This document shows positions 42,057 through 50,814 of a DNA stretch of 64,000 nt, in pieces (the first letter of the stretch is position 1; every line of letters starts with the position of its first letter). The translations under genes and the position numbers were made by a program. The stretch is from assembly GCF_014773275.1 (NCBI RefSeq), contig NZ_JACWMW010000003.1, positions 620,001-684,000 of the forward strand, in the 5' to 3' direction. Under the pieces are notes generated by a model. That model ran no database searches. It was not told the DNA's origin and saw only the letters and a list, made by a program, of their open reading frames with translations. Source of the DNA: Mucilaginibacter rigui (lineage in GTDB: Bacteria; Bacteroidota; Bacteroidia; Sphingobacteriales; Sphingobacteriaceae).

Positions 42057-43445
42057 TTATAAGTGTATCACTTCACCATATGCATCAGCAGCAGCTTCCA
42101 TAACAGCCTCGCTCATGGTAGGGTGAGGGTGTACTGATTTGATGATCTCATGACCAGTAGTTTCCAGTTTGCGCGCGGTAACCACTTCGGCAATCATTTC
42201 AGTAACGTTATGGCCCAGCATGTGTGCGCCGAGCAGTTCACCGTATTTAGCGTCAAATATCAGTTTTACAAAACCATCTTTAGCTCCGGCAGCACTTGCC
42301 TTGCCTGATGCCGAGAACGGAAATTTGCCTATTTTAAGTTCGTAACCAGCTTCTTTAGCTGCTTTTTCGGTGTAACCAACGGAAGCAACTTCAGGCATAC
42401 AATAAGTACAGCCCGGTATGTTATTATAATCTAAAGGCTCGGGGTTTTTACCTGCAATTTTCTCTACGCAGATAATACCTTCGGCTGATGCAACATGTGC
42501 TAATGCCTGGCCTTTAACAATATCGCCAATGGCGTAAACGCCGTCAATATTGGTTTTATAAAAATCATCAACCAATACCTTGCCCTTATCGGTTTTAACA
42601 CCGTTCTCTTCAAGGCCAATGCCTTCGATATTGGTAGAGATACCAATGGCGGATAAAACAACATCAGCTTCTAATACGATGTTGCCTGTAGCGGTTTTAA
42701 CATTAACCCTACAGCCTTCGCCGTTGGTATCAACAGATTCAACGGTTGAACCCGTCATGATATTGATGCCTTGTTTTTTAAGGATTCGCAACAAGCCTTT
42801 TGAGACCTCTTCATCCTCAAGCGGAACGATGTTATCTAAAAACTCAACAACAGTTACCTTAGTGCCAATTGCATTATAAAAATAAGCAAACTCAATACCT
42901 ATAGCGCCCGAACCTACTACAACCATTGATTTTGGCTGTTGTGGCAATACCATAGCATGGCGGTAACCAATTACTTTTTTACCATCCTGTTTAAGGTTTG
43001 GTAACTCGCGCGAGCGGCCCCCCGTAGCCAGTATGATATTTTTGGCGGTAAAGTCCTTGCTGGCGCCATCATTCATCTTAACAGATACAGTGCCTTTTGA
43101 TTTTAAAAAGCCGGTACCTATAATTACATCAATTTTATTTTTCTTCATCAGGAACTGAACACCTTTGCTCATACCATCGGCTACGCCACGGCTCCTTTTT
43201 ACTACAGCTTCAAAATCAACTTCTCCACCGCTGGTTTTTATACCGTAATCGGCAGCGTGGTTTAAGTATTCAAACACCTGGGCGCTTTTTAATAATGCTT
43301 TTGTAGGGATACAACCCCAGTTTAGGCAAATACCCCCAAGCGATTCTTTTTCAACAATAGCGGTTTTTAAACCCAATTGTGATGCGCGGATAGCAGCAAC
43401 ATAGCCGCCCGGGCCCGAACCAATAACAATTAAATCGTAATCCAT
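42057..43445 (-). CDS. lpdA: Dihydrolipoyl dehydrogenase
   Basis: 462 residues from ATG 43445 (MDYDLIVIGSGPGGYVAAIRAS); a 40-residue upstream extension is not conserved and is rejected. It is the FAD/NAD E3 subunit of 2-oxo-acid dehydrogenase and glycine-cleavage complexes. The FAD-binding GSGPGG, redox-active disulfide in GGICLNWGCIPTK, NAD-binding VVGSGAIGIEFAYF, and the C-terminal HPHPTMSEAVMEA with catalytic His are all present. No partner E1/E2 genes are adjacent. A TAGCTTTG -7 element lies at 43478-43485. Confidence 0.95.
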   Translation of the reverse strand: MDYDLIVIGSGPGGYVAAIRASQLGLKTAIVEKESLGGICLNWGCIPTKALLKSAQVFEYLNHAADYGIKTSGGEVDFEAVVKRSRGVADGMSKGVQFLMKKNKIDVIIGTGFLKSKGTVSVKMNDGASKDFTAKNIILATGGRSRELPNLKQDGKKVIGYRHAMVLPQQPKSMVVVGSGAIGIEFAYFYNAIGTKVTVVEFLDNIVPLEDEEVSKGLLRILKKQGINIMTGSTVESVDTNGEGCRVNVKTATGNIVLEADVVLSAIGISTNIEGIGLEENGVKTDKGKVLVDDFYKTNIDGVYAIGDIVKGQALAHVASAEGIICVEKIAGKNPEPLDYNNIPGCTYCMPEVASVGYTEKAAKEAGYELKIGKFPFSASGKASAAGAKDGFVKLIFDAKYGELLGAHMLGHNVTEMIAEVVTARKLETTGHEIIKSVHPHPTMSEAVMEAAADAYGEVIHL

Positions 43446-43477
43446 ATAGTATGTATCTTTTATGATTTTTGGAATGC

Positions 43478-43485
43478 CAAAGCTA
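43478..43485 (-). promoter_or_regulatory. -7 element TAGCTTTG for lpdA
   Basis: The plus strand reads CAAAGCTA; predicted leader about 27 bases. It supports the start at 43445, since the longer frame would begin upstream of the promoter. Confidence 0.55.
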
Positions 43486-43713
43486 ACTAAAAGCAGTGGA
43501 AATGAAAAACTGGGATGCGATTTAGGCCGAGAAGGTAAAATGTACGATAAATGCCTGTTAATCAAAAAGCTTTTTTAAAATATGACATTGTTAATGTAAA
43601 TATAACACTAACCATTCATCTAAATTTCATTTTTGCTTAAATAATATGTAAAGTGTTGAAAAATATATAATTATTGTTAACATTAACTTAATATACTAAA
43701 TGCCCCTATTAGT

Positions 43714-43721
43714 TATCTTTG
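43714..43721 (+). promoter_or_regulatory. -7 element TATCTTTG for the TonB-dependent receptor
   Basis: Exact consensus match, about 55 bases before the ATG at 43777. Confidence 0.55.
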
Positions 43722-43776
43722 CCCCATTAATTCACTTAATGAGTAATTCACTTAACAGTTAACAAAAAAAACAAAC

Positions 43777-46700
43777 ATGAGAAAACACTTACTTCTCTCT
43801 ATTATTTTCCTGTTTACTGCTGTTGTTTCCTTTGCACAGGTAACATCAAGTAGCATGTCGGGAACAATTAAAGATGCCAAGGGTATTACATTACCCGGAG
43901 CAACTATCAAAGCTACGCACGTTCCGTCAGGGACTGTGTATTCAGCTGCCTCAAACAAAGACGGTTTGTTCAACATCCCGGGTATGCGTGTAGGTGGGCC
44001 TTACACTGTTGAGGTGAGCTTTATTGGTTTTAATAAAGCTACTCTTAGCAATATTACCCTTCAATTAGGGCAGCCTTACATCCTGAATACAACTTTAAGC
44101 GAAACAGGTTTAGAGTTACAGGCTGTGACAGTTAAAGCCAGCAGGAAAATTGTAACTGCTAAAGCAGGTGCAAGCACAAACGTAAACAGAACAGCGCTTT
44201 CAACTTTGCCTACTTTCTCAAGAAGTATCACAGATTTTACGCGTTTAACGCCACAGTCTACAGGCTCGAGTTTTGCAGGCCGCGATGCACGTTTAAACAG
44301 TGTTACAGTTGATGGTGCAAACCTTAACAACACCTTCGGTACGTCATCAGCTCTTTTGCCCGGTGGTGATGCACAGCCAATCTCTATCGAAACCTATGAT
44401 GAGCTTTCGATAAATATTGCCCCGTTTGATGTTAGGCAATCAGGCTTTACTGGTGCAGGTATCTACGCTACTACTAAAAGCGGTACCAACACTTTCCATG
44501 GTTCTGCTTACACCTACTACAAAGACCAATCATTTAACGGTAACTACATTGGTGATAACTTTATTGGCGCTAACGTAGCTAAAGCAAGTACTAAAACTTA
44601 TGGTGCTACCTTTGGCGGCCCTATCATTAAAAATAAGTTGTTCTTCTTTGCTAACTTTGAAAAAGAAAGTTCAACTTCTCCGGGTATTGCGTATTCGCCA
44701 ACAGGTGGCTCTGGTAACGGTACTGTAGCTGCAACAACTGTTGCAGATCTGCAAAAGGTATCAGATTATCTAAAAACCAAATATGGTTATGAAACAGGTA
44801 AGTTTGATAATTTTGATGCTTTTAATCCTAAAAACACAAAATATTTATTAAAGTTAGACTGGAATATTAACGATAAAAACAAACTAACCGTTAAATACAG
44901 CTACTTAAATGCTACAAGCGATCAGCAAATAAATGCGGGTAGTACACCTAATAATGCTCCTTATTCTGTTTCAAACGGAACAGGTGGTACAATTAGCCGT
45001 GGTAGTGGTGGTTTAGTTAACAACCGTTACAGCAACCAGTCAATCGCTTTCGAAAACTCTAACTATGGTTTCGTAAATAAAGTAACTACCGGTACTGTTG
45101 AATTAAACAGCAGCATTAGTTCAAAATTCTCAAACCAATTGTTAGCAACCTTTAAAAAGTATAATAACCCACGTACTTCAAAAGGTCAGATTTTCCCAAC
45201 AATTGATATCTATAACGGTTCGGGAAGTAACTACATTACAGCAGGTTCTGATCCGTATACCAAGTACAACGCGGTTATTGACAATACCTACAGTATTTAT
45301 GATAACTTAACCTATTACGCAGGTAAACATACAATTACCGGTGGTATTAACTATGAGTACCAAAAAGTTGGTAATGCATTTATGCCGGGTGCAGCAGGTT
45401 CATATATCTATAACTCGTTAAACGATTTCCTTACTGATGCCCCGCCGGTACAATTTACTTATAACTACTCTTTAATACCGGGTGTTGACCAGGTATTCTC
45501 TGCTAACTTAAAAGTTGGTACGATAAGCCTGTATGCACAGGATGAGTACGCTGTTAGCCCTAACTTTAAATTAACTTACGGTTTACGTGCTGATAAGAGC
45601 ATTTACCTGGAGAACCCGGTAGAAAACCCGCAAATGACAGCATTGTTATTGCCGGATGCTAACGGTGCTTTAAAATCATACAACTCTGGCTTATGGCCAA
45701 AGTCGCCAATATTACTTTCACCAAGAATGGGTTTCAGATGGAGCTTGCTTGATGATAATTCATTAGTAATACGTGGTGGTGCAGGTATCTTCACAGGTAA
45801 AATACCTTATGTATTTTTAACTAATAGCCCAAGTAACAGTGCCATGTACAACTTTGGTGGTGTTGCTACAGCTTCACAGCTTGCTGATATCAAATTACAA
45901 GCGGATCCAAGCGTGTATGCAAATTTGTTCCCACAAGCTGCTGGTACAGCAATACAATCTGCTACTGTTTTAATCGACCGTAATTTTAAATTCCCACAAG
46001 TATTCAGGACTAACTTAGCAGTTGAGAAAAACCTTGGGAATGGCTTCACTGCAACTTTAGAAGGTTTATACACTAAAGATATTAACGCGGTAAGAATGCG
46101 TAACGCAAACTTAAAAGCCCCAACTGGTGTATTAGTGGAAGGTGACTTATCAAGACCACGTTATACAGGTACAGCAGCAGACAGGAATATATACCCTGCA
46201 ATAAACTCGGCCATTGTTTTAGAAAACACCAATAAAGGTTATGCAAGTTCTTTAACTGCACAAATAAGTAAATCGTTTACTGGTGGTTTTACCGCTACAG
46301 CAGCATACACTTATACACAAGCTAAAGAAGCTTTCTCTTCATCGGGTACAACTGCAGCTAATATTTGGACGTCAACTGCCAACGTTGGTACTACTAATGA
46401 TGTTGAGAGTGGTTACACTAGTTTTTATGTACCTCACCGTGTTGTTGCTTCTGCATCATACAAGTTTAATTATTTAAACCACGCAGCTACTACAATTGGT
46501 TTATTTTATCAAGGCCAGGCAGGTAGCAGCCCAATAAGCTACGTAGTTAACGGTGACCTTAACGGTGATGGTAACGCTTCTACCGACTTAATGTACATCC
46601 CTAAAAAAGCAAGTGAGTTAACTTTCCAACAATACAATACTACAGTTAACGGTGTGGTGTATACTTATACCCCTGCACAACAAGCTGCTGCTTTAGAGCA

Positions 46701-47079
46701 ATTCATTAAAAATACACCTTACCTAAACGGACACAGAGGACAGTACGCACAACGTAATGCTGCTTTCTTACCATGGTATAACCGTATTGATGCAAACATC
46801 CTGCAAGATTTTTACATCATGGCAGGTGGCCAGAAACATACTTTACAACTTAGTGCAGTTGTTATCAACTTACCTAACTTGTTAAACAAAAACTGGGGCA
46901 TCCAAAAACAAATTACCTATAGTAACCCACTTACCTACGTAAGTACAGATGCAAATACAAACGTGCCAACTTACCAAATGCGTCAGCTTAATGGTACCTT
47001 AGTTAATACGCCGTATGTTAATGCTACAACTGCTGCTACTACCTGGAGTTTATTAATTGGTGCTAAGTACATATTCTAA
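43777..47079 (+). CDS. Oar-like TonB-dependent outer-membrane receptor
   Basis: 1100 residues. Signal peptide 1-21, carboxypeptidase regulatory-like domain (about 27-110: GTIKDAKGITLPGATIKA, VSFIGFNKATL), plug domain (about 115-235: TVDGANLNNTFG, IETYDELSINIAPFDVRQSG), then a long beta-barrel ending TWSLLIGAKYIF. The IAPFDVRQSGFTGAGI segment is characteristic of Oar-type receptors related to Myxococcus Oar. There is no SusD gene, so it is not a SusCD pair; a small lipoprotein gene follows instead. Ligand unknown. Confidence 0.88.
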   Translation: MRKHLLLSIIFLFTAVVSFAQVTSSSMSGTIKDAKGITLPGATIKATHVPSGTVYSAASNKDGLFNIPGMRVGGPYTVEVSFIGFNKATLSNITLQLGQPYILNTTLSETGLELQAVTVKASRKIVTAKAGASTNVNRTALSTLPTFSRSITDFTRLTPQSTGSSFAGRDARLNSVTVDGANLNNTFGTSSALLPGGDAQPISIETYDELSINIAPFDVRQSGFTGAGIYATTKSGTNTFHGSAYTYYKDQSFNGNYIGDNFIGANVAKASTKTYGATFGGPIIKNKLFFFANFEKESSTSPGIAYSPTGGSGNGTVAATTVADLQKVSDYLKTKYGYETGKFDNFDAFNPKNTKYLLKLDWNINDKNKLTVKYSYLNATSDQQINAGSTPNNAPYSVSNGTGGTISRGSGGLVNNRYSNQSIAFENSNYGFVNKVTTGTVELNSSISSKFSNQLLATFKKYNNPRTSKGQIFPTIDIYNGSGSNYITAGSDPYTKYNAVIDNTYSIYDNLTYYAGKHTITGGINYEYQKVGNAFMPGAAGSYIYNSLNDFLTDAPPVQFTYNYSLIPGVDQVFSANLKVGTISLYAQDEYAVSPNFKLTYGLRADKSIYLENPVENPQMTALLLPDANGALKSYNSGLWPKSPILLSPRMGFRWSLLDDNSLVIRGGAGIFTGKIPYVFLTNSPSNSAMYNFGGVATASQLADIKLQADPSVYANLFPQAAGTAIQSATVLIDRNFKFPQVFRTNLAVEKNLGNGFTATLEGLYTKDINAVRMRNANLKAPTGVLVEGDLSRPRYTGTAADRNIYPAINSAIVLENTNKGYASSLTAQISKSFTGGFTATAAYTYTQAKEAFSSSGTTAANIWTSTANVGTTNDVESGYTSFYVPHRVVASASYKFNYLNHAATTIGLFYQGQAGSSPISYVVNGDLNGDGNASTDLMYIPKKASELTFQQYNTTVNGVVYTYTPAQQAAALEQFIKNTPYLNGHRGQYAQRNAAFLPWYNRIDANILQDFYIMAGGQKHTLQLSAVVINLPNLLNKNWGIQKQITYSNPLTYVSTDANTNVPTYQMRQLNGTLVNTPYVNATTAATTWSLLIGAKYIF

Positions 47080-47118
47080 AATTAACAGTTGATATTGTTA
47101 AACATTAAAATAAAAAAG

Positions 47119-47655
47119 ATGAGAAAATATATAAATATCGTATTAGCTGCCTTGGTAACATTAACCATGTTTAGCTGTACAAAAAAAGCTGATGTTGCGG
47201 GTATTGAACCAAAATTGCCGGCTATAAAACTAAGCAGCTTTGGTTACCAGCAGGTTGGTCCATTTACAATATCTGGAAGTACAGCTAACACTTTGCTGAT
47301 TAACTTTGGCGCTACGCTTACAAATCAGGAAACTGGTGCTTTTAAACTGGAGATTTTAGATGGTACTACAGCGACTTCAGCAGTGATAAAAACTATAAAC
47401 TTTGCTTCGTGGAATGGTTATGATGATACATCTAACCCGAGCGCCACTCCTGCTGTTATAGTACATACTATTACTGCTACTCCGCAAACAACTACGTATC
47501 CAAATACTTCAGTATTGGCAGGCACCATCCTGTTAAAACTAAGTACAATGGGCTTAACAGCAGGTAAAACCTACAGCGTAAGGGCTACAGCTTATAATAA
47601 AGATGGCAGCCAGAACTCAGTTTTTACTGCATTATCATTCTTTAAAACAATCTAA
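47119..47655 (+). CDS. Lipoprotein partner of the Oar-like receptor
   Basis: 178 residues from ATG 47119 (MRKYINIVLAALVTLTMFSC), a lipoprotein signal ending at C20. The mature protein is beta-rich with many Thr, Ala and Ser and few charged residues, resembling one or two immunoglobulin-like domains (GPFTISGSTANTLLINFG, then GKTYSVRATAYNKDG). Function is unknown. It lies 39 bases after the receptor, with only a terminator after it, so it is probably cotranscribed and may form a surface cap on the receptor. Confidence 0.7.
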   Translation: MRKYINIVLAALVTLTMFSCTKKADVAGIEPKLPAIKLSSFGYQQVGPFTISGSTANTLLINFGATLTNQETGAFKLEILDGTTATSAVIKTINFASWNGYDDTSNPSATPAVIVHTITATPQTTTYPNTSVLAGTILLKLSTMGLTAGKTYSVRATAYNKDGSQNSVFTALSFFKTI

Positions 47656-47669
47656 CTTGTTTTAAGATA

Positions 47670-47710
47670 AAACGAAGAAAGCCTCCCAAATTGGGAGGCT
47701 TTCTTCGTTT
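47670..47710. terminator. Bidirectional terminator, lipoprotein / purM
   Basis: 20-base arms AAACGAAGAAAGCCTCCCAA / TTGGGAGGCTTTCTTCGTTT, perfectly complementary, between convergent genes. Confidence 0.92.
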
Positions 47711-47725
47711 ATAATATAAAAAACG

Positions 47726-48907
47726 TTAATTATAAACAAACTCGCCGTATGGCGAAGTAACTGTTACCTGCTTTTTATCGGCAGCTTCTACACGGCCTAT
47801 AATTTGGGCATCTACGCCGAAGCTTTTCGAGATAGCAATAAGGTCTTCGGCAATCTCTTCTGGTACGTATAGTTCAATACGGTGTCCCATATTGAATACT
47901 TTGTACATCTCCTGCCAACTGGTGTCAGACTCTTCCTGGATCAGCTTAAACAACGGTGGGATTGGGAACAAGTTATCTTTAATGATATGCAGGTTATCTA
48001 TAAAATGCAGCACCTTGGTTTGTGCACCACCACTGCAATGTACCATGCCGTTTATTTGGCTGCGGTATTTGTCTAAAATAGCTTTAATGATAGGGGCGTA
48101 GGTACGTGTTGCCGATAATACCAGTTTGCCTGCTGTAATGCTCTCGCCATTGCCTATGTCAATTTTATCCGTCAAGTTTTTGCTGCCGCTGAATACCAGG
48201 TCGTAAGGGACGGCCGGGTCATAGCTTTCAGTGTATTTATCGGCAATGGTTTTATTAAATACATCATGGCGGGCGGATGTTAGGCCGTTAGAGCCCATGC
48301 CGCCGTTATACTCTTTCTCGTAAGTTGCTTGCCCGTATGATGCCAGACCCACTATCACATCACCGGGTTTTATGCGGTCGTTAGAAATAACGTCATTGCG
48401 TTTCATGCGGCAGGTTACGGTACTATCTACAATAATGGTGCGTACCAGGTCGCCTACATCAGCAGTTTCGCCACCGGTAGAGTAGATGCCTATGCCGGCA
48501 TCACGTAGTTCGGCTAAAATTTCTTCCGTGCCGTTAATAATAGCGGCTATTACTTCCCCTGGGATAAGGTTTTTATTTCTTCCGATGGTTGATGATAGCA
48601 GGATATTATCGGTAGCACCTACGCAAAGCAGGTCGTCAAGGTTCATAATAATAGCATCCTGGGCAATACCGCGCCATACCGAGATGTCGCCGGTTTCTTT
48701 CCAATAGGTATAAGCTAATGATGATTTTGTGCCGGCGCCATCAGCATGCATAATATTGCAATACTCAGGGTCGTTTGTTAATATATCGGGTACTATTTTG
48801 CAGAACGCTTTCGGGAATATCCCTTTATCAATGTTTTTAATGGCATTATGTACATCATCTTTTGATGCAGATACGCCCCGTTGATCATATCTTTGCGGAG
48901 AAGTCAT
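47726..48907 (-). CDS. purM: AIR synthase (phosphoribosylformylglycinamidine cyclo-ligase)
   Basis: 393 residues from ATG 48907 (MTSPQRYDQRGVSASKDD). The fifth step of purine synthesis, closing the imidazole ring of FGAM with ATP. The PurM/PurL superfamily signs are present: KIVPDILTNDPEYCNIMHADGAGTKS in pieces, NLDDLLCVGA, STGGETADVGDLV, MVHCSGGAQTKVLHF and VFNMGHRIELYVP. It is the Bacteroidota variant, longer than the E. coli enzyme. A -7 element lies only four bases before the start. Confidence 0.9.
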   Translation of the reverse strand: MTSPQRYDQRGVSASKDDVHNAIKNIDKGIFPKAFCKIVPDILTNDPEYCNIMHADGAGTKSSLAYTYWKETGDISVWRGIAQDAIIMNLDDLLCVGATDNILLSSTIGRNKNLIPGEVIAAIINGTEEILAELRDAGIGIYSTGGETADVGDLVRTIIVDSTVTCRMKRNDVISNDRIKPGDVIVGLASYGQATYEKEYNGGMGSNGLTSARHDVFNKTIADKYTESYDPAVPYDLVFSGSKNLTDKIDIGNGESITAGKLVLSATRTYAPIIKAILDKYRSQINGMVHCSGGAQTKVLHFIDNLHIIKDNLFPIPPLFKLIQEESDTSWQEMYKVFNMGHRIELYVPEEIAEDLIAISKSFGVDAQIIGRVEAADKKQVTVTSPYGEFVYN

Positions 48908-48910
48908 GGG

Positions 48911-48918
48911 CAAATATA
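48911..48918 (-). promoter_or_regulatory. -7 element TATATTTG right before purM start
   Basis: The plus strand reads CAAATATA, three bases from the purM start codon. Predicted transcription begins at or inside the ATG, a leaderless message. Confidence 0.5.
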
Positions 48919-48976
48919 CTGCTTAAATAATATTTGTACATGTTAAATTACTACATTGCCGTTTTTGTATCCGCCT

Positions 48977-50758
48977 ATGTTAAAGTCTATCAGTTATAAA
49001 ATTGCCCGTTGGCGTTTAAAACGTAATACCCAGCGTAACTTCTTAATTTATTGCAGTGTATTTATTGGCCTTTTTGGCGGGCTTGCAGCCGTAGCTTTAA
49101 AGTTTTTAGTACATGTTATGGAAAACGTTAGCCGTAACATATCATCGCACCTACCATTTCATATTATCTATGTGTTTTTGCCTGCATTTGGTATATTACT
49201 TACCGTTACCTGGCAGCATCTTGTTAATCGGGATAAAATTCAAAAGGGAATAGGTAATATCCTTATCAATATCAAAAAGAACCGGTCAAACATCCGCTCA
49301 AATAATATTTATTCGCATCTGGTAACCAGTTCGTTAACGGTTGGTTTTGGTGGTTCGGCCGGGTTAGAGGCTCCTATTGTTTGCACGGGCGCTGCCATTG
49401 GCTCAAACCTGGGTAAAGTATTTAATTTAAGCCCGTACGAAAAAACGGTGCTCCTTGCAGCAGGCGCATCAGCCGGTATTGCAGCTGTATTTAATAGCCC
49501 GATAGCCGGGGTTTTGTTTTCGTTAGAGATATTAATTGGCGAGATAACGATACCTACTTTTATCCCACTGTTAATTGCATCGGCAACGGGTGTGGTGGTA
49601 TCAAAAGTATTATACTCCGGCCAGTTGTTCCATTTAGTTACAGATGGCTGGGTTTTAAATGCTATTCCGTTTTATATTTTATTAGGCGTTTTAAGTGGAT
49701 GGGTATCGGTTTATATCGCGAAAATTGCGGATAAGCTGGAGAAAGGTATCCTGACAAAACAAAACCGTTACGTGCGGGCACTTGGCGGCGGTTTACTGCT
49801 AGGGGTGATGATCATGGTTTTCCCGGCCCTGTTTGGTGAAGGTTATCACTATTTGCAACAAATATTAAATGGAAACCTGCAGGTATTAAAAGAAGAATCG
49901 TTCTTTCACGAATGGCTTGCAAACCCATGGATAATGCTTTTGTTTATTGGTGCCCTTGTTTTAACAAAAATTATAGCGGCTGGTATAACCATTGGCGCCG
50001 GTGGTAACGGCGGTAGCTTTGCGCCATCAATGTTTACTGGCGCATTTTTAGGCCTGTTTGTTGCCTTTGGTGTAAACCAAACCGGGCTTATTCATTTAAA
50101 CACAAGCAATTTTATTGCAGTTGGCATGGCAGGAGCACTAAGCGGGGTGTTGCATGCGCCGTTAACTGCTATATTCTTAATTGCCGAGATAACCGGTGGG
50201 TATGTGTTGTTTATCCCGTTGATGATCGTGTCGGCTATGTCGTATATTATATCACGGATGTTTAATAAACACAATGTTTACTGGCATGGCCTTGTTCACG
50301 AAAATAACATCCACCCGGGGCATGATAATAGTATGCTTGATGCTATACAACTTGATAGTATTATAAACAGGCAGTTTAAGGTGATTAATAAAAATATGCC
50401 TATTGCTGATTTTTACACTATATTATCACAAGGCCAGGCCAATATTTATGCTGTTTTGAGTGCTGCAGGCACGCTTGAAGGTGTGGTTTTGCTTGATGAG
50501 GTACGTAAGCATTTATTTAACAGGTTGCCGGAAGGCAGCGATACCGTGGCCGATATTATGGTTGCCCCACCAGCAATAATTGATTATGACGAACCTGTAA
50601 GTGAGGTTATGGAATTATTTGATGGATTGGATGTATGGCAACTGCCGGTTATTAAGGATGAGGTTTTTATTGGCTTTGTTTCAAAATCAGCTTTGTTAAG
50701 CAAATACCGTGAGGTTATTATACATCAGCATAATCAGGCAGATATATTTGCCCGATAA
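48977..50758 (+). CDS. ClC-family chloride channel/transporter with CBS domains
   Basis: 593 residues from ATG 48977 (MLKSISYKIARWRLK); a TTG start at 48956 would add seven residues. The N-terminal two-thirds is a ClC core with about ten or more membrane helices and the ion-pathway motifs GGSAGLEAPIVCTGAA (with the gating Glu) and GAGGNGGSFAPSMFTGAFLG. The C-terminal 130 residues hold a CBS pair (ADIMVAPPAIIDYDEPVSEVME, and WQLPVIKDEVFIGFVSK). Likely a chloride/proton antiporter in the inner membrane. It diverges from purM. Confidence 0.88.
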   Translation: MLKSISYKIARWRLKRNTQRNFLIYCSVFIGLFGGLAAVALKFLVHVMENVSRNISSHLPFHIIYVFLPAFGILLTVTWQHLVNRDKIQKGIGNILINIKKNRSNIRSNNIYSHLVTSSLTVGFGGSAGLEAPIVCTGAAIGSNLGKVFNLSPYEKTVLLAAGASAGIAAVFNSPIAGVLFSLEILIGEITIPTFIPLLIASATGVVVSKVLYSGQLFHLVTDGWVLNAIPFYILLGVLSGWVSVYIAKIADKLEKGILTKQNRYVRALGGGLLLGVMIMVFPALFGEGYHYLQQILNGNLQVLKEESFFHEWLANPWIMLLFIGALVLTKIIAAGITIGAGGNGGSFAPSMFTGAFLGLFVAFGVNQTGLIHLNTSNFIAVGMAGALSGVLHAPLTAIFLIAEITGGYVLFIPLMIVSAMSYIISRMFNKHNVYWHGLVHENNIHPGHDNSMLDAIQLDSIINRQFKVINKNMPIADFYTILSQGQANIYAVLSAAGTLEGVVLLDEVRKHLFNRLPEGSDTVADIMVAPPAIIDYDEPVSEVMELFDGLDVWQLPVIKDEVFIGFVSKSALLSKYREVIIHQHNQADIFAR

Positions 50759-50764
50759 GTTATA

Positions 50765-50804
50765 AAAAGAAAGGGCTGGTGTTAATACCGGCCCTTTCTT
50801 TTTT
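50765..50804. terminator. Bidirectional terminator, ClC / glnN
   Basis: Stem AAAAAGAAAGGGC / GCCCTTTCTTTTTT with an imperfect inner pairing GGT / ACC, between convergent genes. Confidence 0.85.
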
Positions 50805-50814
50805 GTATTATTAT

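Larger units (their letters stand above)
43446..43776. other. Divergent intergenic region, lpdA / Oar-like receptor
   Basis: 331 bases, AT-rich, with promoters on both strands: TAGCTTTG (minus, 43478-43485) for lpdA and TATCTTTG (plus, 43714-43721) for the receptor. Two short direct repeats TTCACTTAA occur just before the receptor start (near 43731 and 43747). No gene is seen. Confidence 0.55.

Noticed and set aside
43502..43565. N-terminal extension of lipoamide dehydrogenase
   Set aside because: The longer frame begins upstream of a consensus -7 element, carries no recognisable sequence, and the family starts at MDYDLIVIGSGPGG.
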